Of a stretch of DNA of 64,000 nt, positions 58,187-64,000 are shown piece after piece. The translations under genes and the position numbers were made by a program. The stretch's first letter is position 1; each line of letters starts with the position of its first letter. The stretch is from positions 1 through 64,000 of the forward strand of contig DATNBU010000033.1 in the NCBI GenBank assembly GCA_035571835.1, read 5' to 3'. The notes under the pieces are model-generated. The model did not search any database, had not been told where the DNA came from, and was given only the letters and a program-made list of their open reading frames with translations. Source of the DNA: Candidatus Limnocylindrales bacterium. Its GTDB lineage: Bacteria; Desulfobacterota; Binatia; UBA1149; CAITLU01.

Positions 58187-59248
58187 ATGCTGAAAAACTT
58201 AGTTGGTGTTACCGGAGCAGCCGCTCTGCTGGTCGGGGTCTGCCTTCCACTGCCGTCATCGGCCACGGGAAGCTCTGCGACTACGGCGGAGTCTGTCCAA
58301 CCCGCCCCTTCCGTCGCTAGCGATGCGGGCAACAAGCCCGACGTCATTGCGAGCCGTGAAAAGCTGCATCTCAATCCGACGTTCGATGCCGGACACGTTC
58401 CGTTCTCGATCCGCATCAATGGAATCGACACGTCGTGGACGACGATGTCGGCGTTCGTGATGCCGAACCAGACGCTCGAGCTTTCGGCGTCCGGTGGAGC
58501 GGGAGCATTCTCGGCCGAAGCTGCGACCGGTACGCTCGCAGCAACCGGAGCTGCGACGTGGAAATGGACCGCGCCCGCGCAGAGCGGCAGCCAGCAGATC
58601 CGCGTGCGCAACGCCGACGGAAGCAAGACCGCTGTCGTCGAGGTGTTCGTGCTGACGCCGTACGACGGCAACGGCAGCGTGGGCAGTTACAAGATCGGCG
58701 AGTACAAGGCCGAGGCCAAAGACGGCAACCCCGCGTACAACCGTCCGGTCGGATTCGTCGAAGTCACCGCGCAGAACATCGACACCAGGCTGTCGCCGCA
58801 TTTCCGGCTCGGCCAGTTCCTCTGCAAAGGCAGCGATCAGTTTCCCAAATACGTTGCGCTCCAGACCGCGCTTCTGGTCAAGCTCGAAAACCTGATGGAA
58901 GCGCTCGCCGACCGCGGCCTTCCTGCCGAAACCCTCCACGTGATGAGCGGATACCGGACGCCTGCCTACAACGCCGGCATCGGCAACGAGACGACCTACA
59001 GCCGTCACACCTACGGCGACGCCGCTGACGTGTTCCTCGACCGTGACGGCGACGGAAAGATGGACGACCTCGATCACGACGGCGCGAGCACCAAAGAGGA
59101 CGCGCGCATTCTCTACCAGCTGGTCGAGGACACGCTCGACCCGAAGCTGCCGGGGGAGTTCGCCGGCGGACTCGCGATCTACAGTCCGACCCCGTCGCAC
59201 GGTCCGTTCGTGCACATCGATACGCGCGGAAAGCGCGCCCGCTGGTAG
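58187..59248 (+). CDS. Secreted peptidase M15A-like protein (VanY/DUF882 type)
   Basis: The 353-residue protein has a signal peptide (LVGVTGAAALLVGVCLPLPSSATG). A beta-rich domain follows (about 75-180, INGIDTSWTTMSAFVMPNQ). The C-terminal domain (about 200-353) carries the M15 zinc peptidase pattern: SGYRTPAYNAGIG, SRHTYGDAADVFLD (H...D zinc ligands) and the final HGPFVHIDTRG (second His). This fold trims peptidoglycan peptides or binds them. A DRDGDGKMDDLDHDG stretch inside the catalytic domain looks like a calcium-binding loop. The start at 58187 gives a clean signal peptide, but no good ribosome-binding site is seen. Confidence 0.85.
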   Translation: MLKNLVGVTGAAALLVGVCLPLPSSATGSSATTAESVQPAPSVASDAGNKPDVIASREKLHLNPTFDAGHVPFSIRINGIDTSWTTMSAFVMPNQTLELSASGGAGAFSAEAATGTLAATGAATWKWTAPAQSGSQQIRVRNADGSKTAVVEVFVLTPYDGNGSVGSYKIGEYKAEAKDGNPAYNRPVGFVEVTAQNIDTRLSPHFRLGQFLCKGSDQFPKYVALQTALLVKLENLMEALADRGLPAETLHVMSGYRTPAYNAGIGNETTYSRHTYGDAADVFLDRDGDGKMDDLDHDGASTKEDARILYQLVEDTLDPKLPGEFAGGLAIYSPTPSHGPFVHIDTRGKRARW

Positions 59249-59324
59249 CGACCCGGCGCTCACCCGTTCCCTCCGGAACGAGCGTTCCATTGCGGCACCG
59301 TCAACCTGCCGCTAAGAACGCGCG

Positions 59325-60797
59325 ATGATCGACATCACCACTGCCTCGGCCGGCCAGCTCGCCGAAGCGATCCGCCGCCGCGAGATCGGATCGCTCGAGC
59401 TACTCGACGCCTATGCTGCCCGCATCGCCACGCACGACCGCAACCTGAACGCCGTCGTCACGCTCGATCTCGATCGTGCACGCAAGCGTGCGCGCGAAGC
59501 CGACGACGCCCTCGTGCGCGGCGAGAGCTGGGGTCCGCTCCACGGGCTGCCGATCACGGTCAAGGATTCGTTCGAGACCGCCGGCATCCTGACGACGTCC
59601 GGATTCTCCCAGTTCGCAAAGCATGTTCCCGAAAGCGATGCGGTGATCGTCGATCGCACGGTTCGGGCCGGCGCGATCGTATTCGGCAAGACCAACCTGC
59701 CGACGCTCGCCGCCGACTTCCAGTCGTACAACCCGCTGTTCGGCACGACCAACAATCCGTGGAACGTCGAACGTGTTCCCGGCGGCTCCTCGGGCGGAAG
59801 CGCCGCCGCGCTGGCCGCCGGATTCACGTCGTTCGAGATCGGCAGCGACATCGGCGGCTCGATCCGCACGCCGTGCAACTGGTGCGGCGTCTACGGGCAC
59901 AAGCCGACGCACGGGATCATTCCGGGACGCGGACATATTCCTGGCCCGCCGGGCACGCTCGCGGAGATCGATCTCGCCGTGGTCGGTCCGATGGCGCGAA
60001 GCGCCGATGATCTCGATCTGCTGCTCGGCATACAGGGCGGAGCATCCACCGATCGTGCGACCGCGTGGAAGCTCGACCTGCCCGCGCCGCGCCGCCGAAG
60101 GCTTGCCGAATATCGCGCCGCGCTGTGGACCGACGACGACGCCTTCCCGGTCGATCCCGCCGTGCAGAGCGTGCTCGCGGACGCGGCGCGAGCGCTGCGT
60201 TCGGCCGGAGTGGTCGTCGATGAAGATGCGCGGCCGGCAATCCGGCTCGCGGACGTCTATGACACATACTTCCGGCTGCTCGCGCCCGTGATGGTGGCCG
60301 GATTTTCATCCGAGCAGTACGCAATGATGGAAGCCATCGCCGCTTCGGCTCCGGCCGATGCCCAAGACGCCGCGACGCTGATGGCGCGCTACGGTACCGA
60401 CTCGCATCGCACGTGGCTCGGCGCCAACGAAGCGCGCGAACGGATCCGCGCCGCATTCGCCGATTTCTTCACGCGCTACGACGTCCTGCTGACGCCGGTC
60501 ACGCCGGTCACGGCGATCGCGCACGACCACAGCGACCCGCAGTCGCTGCGCACGATCACCGTCGCGGGAAAGAAGAGACCGTATTTCGACCTGCTCGGCT
60601 GGATCGCACCGGCCACGTGCGCGCTGCTTCCGGCCACCGCTGCACCGGTCGGCATCGCGGCCGACGGCATGCCGGTCGGCATGCAGATCGTCGGCCCGTA
60701 CCTCGAAGACCGCACGACCATCGATTTCGCAAAACAGATGTCCGAAGTCGTCGGAGGCTTCCGCGCGCCGAAAATGGGGACAGGTACAATTTCGTAA
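59325..60797 (+). CDS. Amidase (amidase-signature family)
   Basis: The 490-residue protein has the Ser-cisSer-Lys triad: Lys in LPITVKDSFETAG (about 85), cis-Ser in VPGGSSGGSAAALAAG, and nucleophile Ser in GSDIGGSIRTPCNWCG. The length and C-terminal LLPATAAPVGIAADGMPVGMQIVGPYLEDRTTIDFA are typical of the family. The substrate cannot be read; GatA is unlikely because gatB and gatC are missing. The final residues MGTGTIS and the TAA stop come from a REP-like element (60776-60820), so the natural C-terminus may have been altered. The next gene, an amidohydrolase, follows after 67 nt on the same strand. Confidence 0.92.
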   Translation: MIDITTASAGQLAEAIRRREIGSLELLDAYAARIATHDRNLNAVVTLDLDRARKRAREADDALVRGESWGPLHGLPITVKDSFETAGILTTSGFSQFAKHVPESDAVIVDRTVRAGAIVFGKTNLPTLAADFQSYNPLFGTTNNPWNVERVPGGSSGGSAAALAAGFTSFEIGSDIGGSIRTPCNWCGVYGHKPTHGIIPGRGHIPGPPGTLAEIDLAVVGPMARSADDLDLLLGIQGGASTDRATAWKLDLPAPRRRRLAEYRAALWTDDDAFPVDPAVQSVLADAARALRSAGVVVDEDARPAIRLADVYDTYFRLLAPVMVAGFSSEQYAMMEAIAASAPADAQDAATLMARYGTDSHRTWLGANEARERIRAAFADFFTRYDVLLTPVTPVTAIAHDHSDPQSLRTITVAGKKRPYFDLLGWIAPATCALLPATAAPVGIAADGMPVGMQIVGPYLEDRTTIDFAKQMSEVVGGFRAPKMGTGTIS

Positions 60798-60820
60798 ACC
60801 TGCGAAATCATTACTGTCAG
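60776..60820. repeat. REP-like palindrome, family 2, overlapping the amidase stop codon
   Basis: GGGGACAGGTACAATTTCG on the left and a degenerate right arm CGAAATCATTACTGTCAG. The left arm matches the element at 20955-20996. The TAA directly after TTTCG ends the amidase reading frame. Confidence 0.7.
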
Positions 60821-60864
60821 CTTTTCGACGAACACACGACGGGCCGGATTCCCTGGAGGATCTC

Positions 60865-62598
60865 GTGAGCGGAACGCAGTTGTACAGGGGCGGGCGCGTG
60901 CGTCCGATGGATGGTGCCCGCAGCAGCGATGCATCCGCGCCGGGCGCCGGCGACACGACGGCGCTCGTCATAAAGGATGGCCGAATCATCGCGACCGGAA
61001 GCGACGCCGACATGCGCGCGCTCGCCGGCTCGGGCGCAACGACGATCGACCTCGACGGCGCGACGGTGCTTCCGGGCTTCGTCGACACGCACCCGCACCT
61101 CTTCCACTTCAGCCTGCTCGAATACCCGCTCGTGCGCCTGTGGGATGCGACGTCGCACGACGACATCGTCCAGCGGATCTCCGCACGCGCCGCCACGACG
61201 CCGGCCGGCGAGTGGATCATGGCGACGCCCGTCGGCGAGCCGCACTACTTCATCCGCCGCTCGTGGCGCGATCTCGCCGAGCACGTGCTTCCCGACCGGC
61301 ACGTGCTCGATCGCGCAGCGCCGGACCATCCGGTCTGGCTGCAGGCGTGGGGCCCGACGACGCCGAACATCTGCGTGTTCAATTCGGCGGCGCTTCGTGC
61401 GCTCGGCATCGACCGCGCGACCGACAGCCGTCAGAGCAACGTCTGGATCGAAAAAGACAGGAACGGTGATCCGACCGGACGGCTGAGCGGGCCGGTCAAC
61501 ATCTACTACACCGGCGACGCATACATGGACGAGCTGCTGATGCGCGTGCCGCCGCTCGACCCGTCGATCGCGATTCCAGCGACGCTCGACGGCGTCGCGA
61601 GCTACCACCGCCTCGGCGTGACCACGATCTACGAAGGCCACGTGATGGGTCCGGCGGAGATCGGCCTGTTCCAGGCGCTGCGCCAGATGAATCAGCTTCG
61701 CATGCGCGTGCTGACGTCGCTCGAAGCCGAGCAGTACTCGATGCCGTGGCAGAAGCCGATCAGCGACGAAGAGTTCGTCGACAACCTGACGCTGTCACGC
61801 GACATGACGTCGACGTCCGACGATCTGCTGCGCCACAACGGCGTCACGCTGTCGCGCGGCGGACCGCTGAACCCCGGCTTCCTGCGCATGCGAGAGCCGT
61901 ACATCGGCCCCTACGGCGAGCTGACGCGCGGCCGTGAGTTCGTTGCGCCGGCGCGCGAGCGTGTTGCGCTCGAGTTCTGCGCCGCGCACGACGTACGGCT
62001 CAACTTCATCGGCGCCGGCTACGCGGACCACGACGACTTTCTCGCCAACGCCGAAGAGCTCGCCGCGCGCGTGCCGATCCGGCACCGCCGCTGGATACTG
62101 CAGCACAACTACCTGTGCACCGAGGATCATGCGCGCCGCTACGCCGGGCTCGGCTTCGTGGTCACGACCAGCATGTCGTTCTCGTGCGCGAAGGGAGACC
62201 TGTTCGAGAAACGCATCGGCTCGCATGTCTGGAAAGACCTGATTCCGCTGCGGCGGCTTCTCGATGCGGGTCTTACGGTCGCGGGCGGAAGCGACTGGGG
62301 ACCGAAGAACATCTTCGAGCACATCGCGCTCGCCGAGACGCACGAGTTCTGGGGCAGCGGCCGGCGCAACGACGGACCGGCGCAGAAGATCGGCCGCGAA
62401 GACGCGTTGCGGATGTGGACATGCGACGCGGCAAGCGCACTCGGCTGGGAAGGCGTCGGGTCGCTCGCACCCGGCAATCACGCCGATCTCATCGTCGTCG
62501 ACCGCGATACGCTCACGTGCCCCACCGAAGACCTGGCCGCGACGAAAGTCCTGCGTACGGTCCTCGGCGGCGAGGTCGTGCACGACACGATGACCTGA
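60865..62598 (+). CDS. Amidohydrolase family 3 protein (YtcJ-like)
   Basis: The 577-residue protein starts with GTG after GGAGG. It opens with a small beta domain (ALVIKDGRIIATGSDADM) and TVLPGFVDTHPHLFHF, the HxH metal motif. The TIM barrel continues with TTIYEGH, LNFIGAGYADHDDFL, RRWILQHNYLCTEDHARRY and the metal/catalytic Asp in AGGSDWGPKNIFEH, ending with PGNHADLIVVDRD. All elements of the amidohydrolase-3/YtcJ group are present. The substrate is unknown. Its position after the amidase suggests joint turnover of an amide or N-acyl compound, which is inference. Confidence 0.9.
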   Translation: MSGTQLYRGGRVRPMDGARSSDASAPGAGDTTALVIKDGRIIATGSDADMRALAGSGATTIDLDGATVLPGFVDTHPHLFHFSLLEYPLVRLWDATSHDDIVQRISARAATTPAGEWIMATPVGEPHYFIRRSWRDLAEHVLPDRHVLDRAAPDHPVWLQAWGPTTPNICVFNSAALRALGIDRATDSRQSNVWIEKDRNGDPTGRLSGPVNIYYTGDAYMDELLMRVPPLDPSIAIPATLDGVASYHRLGVTTIYEGHVMGPAEIGLFQALRQMNQLRMRVLTSLEAEQYSMPWQKPISDEEFVDNLTLSRDMTSTSDDLLRHNGVTLSRGGPLNPGFLRMREPYIGPYGELTRGREFVAPARERVALEFCAAHDVRLNFIGAGYADHDDFLANAEELAARVPIRHRRWILQHNYLCTEDHARRYAGLGFVVTTSMSFSCAKGDLFEKRIGSHVWKDLIPLRRLLDAGLTVAGGSDWGPKNIFEHIALAETHEFWGSGRRNDGPAQKIGREDALRMWTCDAASALGWEGVGSLAPGNHADLIVVDRDTLTCPTEDLAATKVLRTVLGGEVVHDTMT

Positions 62599-62601
62599 TC
62601 G

Positions 62602-63726
62602 TCAGGATTCGAGCTCGGCGATGGTCTCGACGTGCTCGGTGTACGGGAACAGCGCGTACGGCGTCAGCCGCCGCAGCCGAAGGCTTCCGGCGCTGACGAG
62701 CTCGCCAACGTCGCGGCGCAGAGACTCCGGATCGCAGCTCACGTAAAGCAGCTGCTGCGGCGGCTTCGCCCGAAGCTGCGCGACGAGAGCCGCATCGAGC
62801 CCCTTGCGCGGCGGATCGACGATCACCGTCGATGCTCCGGCCAGCACACCGATGGCCGCACCCGCTTCGCCGGCGACAACCTTGGTTTTTCTTCGCAGGT
62901 CCCGGCCAAGCGCATCGAGGCCGAGCTCGAGCCCGCGCAACCCGTGCGGGCTGACCTCGTTGAACCGCACTTCGCGCGAACGTGCGACCAGCCCGAGCCC
63001 GATCGCACCGACGCCGCAGTAGAGCTCGGCCACCACACGATCGGCAGGCACGCGCGAATGCACGTCGGCAACCATCCGGTCGGCGACGTCGAGGTTGCTC
63101 TGGCCGAACGCGCCGGCCGGGAAGAACACGACCGTGCCGCCGATCGTCTCGCGCACGGCTTCGCTGCCGTGCAGCAGTCGCCATTCCGCACCGAAAATCG
63201 CGTTGGTACGCTCAGCGTTCCCGTTCCACCACAGACCTTGAATCCGGGGGCCGATCGCTGCGATGAGCTGGCCGGCCATCGGCCGCATCGATTGTTCGTC
63301 GCGATCGTTGGCGACCAGAACGATCTGGAGCATGCCCGAGCTTCGCTCGACGACGATCTGCACGTACCGCAGAAGGCCGACATGAGGCCGGTCCGCATAC
63401 GGAGCCGCGCCGCTGGCGCGAATAGCCGCGCGAATCGCGCGTGCCGCGTCGTTGATCGCCGGATGATGGATTGTACACGACGGGATGTCGGCGATGCGGT
63501 GAGATCCTTCCTGGAAGATACCGAGCTTCGGAGACGACGCGCGGCCGCGGACGGCAAGGCGTGCCCGAACCCGGAACGCGGTCGGCGCTCCTTCGACGAC
63601 CGCATCGAGCGCGGCGCCGGATCCGGCAGCGATCTCGCGAAGGATCGCAAGCGCGCTGTCGGCGATCCCGCGCTCGCCGTAGCGAGGACAGCCGGGACAC
63701 GGCGGCCGGTGCGTGCACGGGATCAT
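62602..63726 (-). CDS. TrmA/RlmD-type RNA 5-methyluridine methyltransferase
   Basis: This SAM-dependent enzyme family methylates uridine C5 in rRNA or tRNA. The 374-residue protein starts MIPCTHRPPCPGCPRYGE: Cys4, Cys10 and Cys13 with a later Cys in IPSCTIHH form the [4Fe-4S] site of this family. The methyltransferase domain has GAFGQSN, the SAM motif VVAELYCGVGAIGLGLV, DPPRKGLD and the nucleophile Cys in LYVSCDPESLRRD, ending HVETIAELE, where Glu is the general base. A TRAM domain is not visible at the N-terminus. Which RNA position is modified cannot be said. It is convergent with the amidohydrolase gene. Confidence 0.92.
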   Translation of the reverse strand: MIPCTHRPPCPGCPRYGERGIADSALAILREIAAGSGAALDAVVEGAPTAFRVRARLAVRGRASSPKLGIFQEGSHRIADIPSCTIHHPAINDAARAIRAAIRASGAAPYADRPHVGLLRYVQIVVERSSGMLQIVLVANDRDEQSMRPMAGQLIAAIGPRIQGLWWNGNAERTNAIFGAEWRLLHGSEAVRETIGGTVVFFPAGAFGQSNLDVADRMVADVHSRVPADRVVAELYCGVGAIGLGLVARSREVRFNEVSPHGLRGLELGLDALGRDLRRKTKVVAGEAGAAIGVLAGASTVIVDPPRKGLDAALVAQLRAKPPQQLLYVSCDPESLRRDVGELVSAGSLRLRRLTPYALFPYTEHVETIAELES

Positions 63727-63792
63727 CGGGTCGCCTGCGTAGAGAGCTTTTCGGCGCTATCGATAATCTCAGCAATAGTGTACCCGGCTCGC

Positions 63793-63957
63793 ATGATCGA
63801 GAGCGACATCCACTGCGGCCTGTGCGTCCCGATGTGTCCCGTCGCCCGCCTCGACGACGCAGCAGCGAAAGACGCCCTGTCCGGCGACGCCGTCGGCGCC
63901 CGCATCCGCGACTTGCAGGCTCCGGCCGGCGAGCCGTCGGGGCACGTATGGCGATGA
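63793..63957 (+). CDS. Small Cys-rich protein with a single CxxCxxxCP motif (ferredoxin-like fragment)
   Basis: The 54-residue reading begins MIESDIHCGLCVPMCPVARL, with Cys8, Cys11 and Cys15 plus Pro in the ferredoxin pattern, followed by a charged tail. Only one cluster motif with three Cys is present, fewer than a full 4Fe-4S site needs. Codons are GC-rich at the third position, like its neighbours. Its stop overlaps the ATG of the next gene (ATGGCGATGA), which suggests coupling. It may be a remnant or an N-terminal piece of a split ferredoxin-domain protein. Confidence 0.4.
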   Translation: MIESDIHCGLCVPMCPVARLDDAAAKDALSGDAVGARIRDLQAPAGEPSGHVWR

Positions 63958-64000
63958 CTGCCGAAACCTCGATCCGCTTTCGCAGTGGTGCGATCGATCT
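63948..64000 (+). CDS. Start of an unidentified gene, cut by the window edge
   Basis: Only about 17 codons are visible, MAMTAETSIRFRSGAID, from the ATG at 63948 (or 63954), which overlaps the stop of the small Cys-rich gene. The product cannot be named. Confidence 0.35.
   Translation, partial: MAMTAETSIRFRSGAID

Noticed and set aside
59325-60797. GatA subunit of the Glu-tRNA amidotransferase
   Set aside because: No gatB or gatC nearby and the substrate-loop sequence is of general amidase type.

Overview
This looks like chromosomal DNA from a GC-rich, aerobically respiring Gram-negative bacterium of a deltaproteobacterial-type lineage. The clues are a secreted beta-helix protein with myxobacterial-type Cys-rich repeats (CDDGN...GDGC), a secreted Cys-rich protein opening with CYKVK, a Thr-rich linker joined to a dockerin-like calcium module, a B-type succinate dehydrogenase, and a complete alternative complex III (ACIII). 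Binatota or a Myxococcota-like group would fit, but that is inference: the window has no rRNA or tRNA gene to settle it. Nothing resembles a plasmid, prophage or CRISPR locus. Mobile content is one REP-associated tyrosine transposase (RAYT) and scattered REP-like palindromes.

Region 1 (1-12.0 kb, all minus strand) is one tightly packed respiratory operon: actA-actB-actC-actD-actE-actF, a His-rich single-span membrane protein, a SCO copper chaperone, then coxB (fused to cytochrome c), coxA and coxC (cut by the window edge). It would move electrons from quinol through ACIII to a caa3 oxygen reductase. CoxA carries the YSHPxV signature of A2-type oxidases. An inverted repeat sits just ahead of actA.

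Region 2 (12.4-20.9 kb) holds surface and carbohydrate genes: the beta-helix protein, the small Cys-rich secreted protein, phosphoglucomutase, a membrane O-acyltransferase, a GT-C-like membrane protein and a helical protein of unknown function.

Region 3 (20.9-32.3 kb) has a GlxA-type regulator coupled to a DJ-1/PfpI hydrolase, a ChaN-like lipoprotein divergent from type II NADH dehydrogenase, elongation factor P, a glutathione-transferase-fold protein with a DUF4153-like membrane protein, and sdhCAB. Together with region 1 this gives NADH and succinate entry to the quinone pool, quinol oxidation and oxygen reduction.

Region 4 (32.3-41 kb) has an ATP-grasp-like protein, the RAYT bracketed by REPs, leuCD with a divergent LysR regulator and a perfect palindrome between them, a cold-shock/DUF1294 membrane protein and a class A penicillin-binding protein.

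Region 5 (41-55 kb) contains a TPR-like lipoprotein and a secreted protein that overlap tail to tail on opposite strands across a 39-bp tandem repeat, TerC, the glucan genes opgGH, a biotin carboxylase, a queuosine-precursor transporter, a secreted vanadium-haloperoxidase-type PAP2 enzyme and a PaaG-like enoyl-CoA isomerase.

Region 6 (55-64 kb) has a repeat-rich HNH endonuclease, a decayed coding remnant, a VOC protein, an M15-type peptidase, an amidase whose stop codon lies in a REP-like element, a YtcJ-like amidohydrolase, a TrmA/RlmD-type methyltransferase, and the start of a new operon opening with a 54-residue single-cluster Cys protein.
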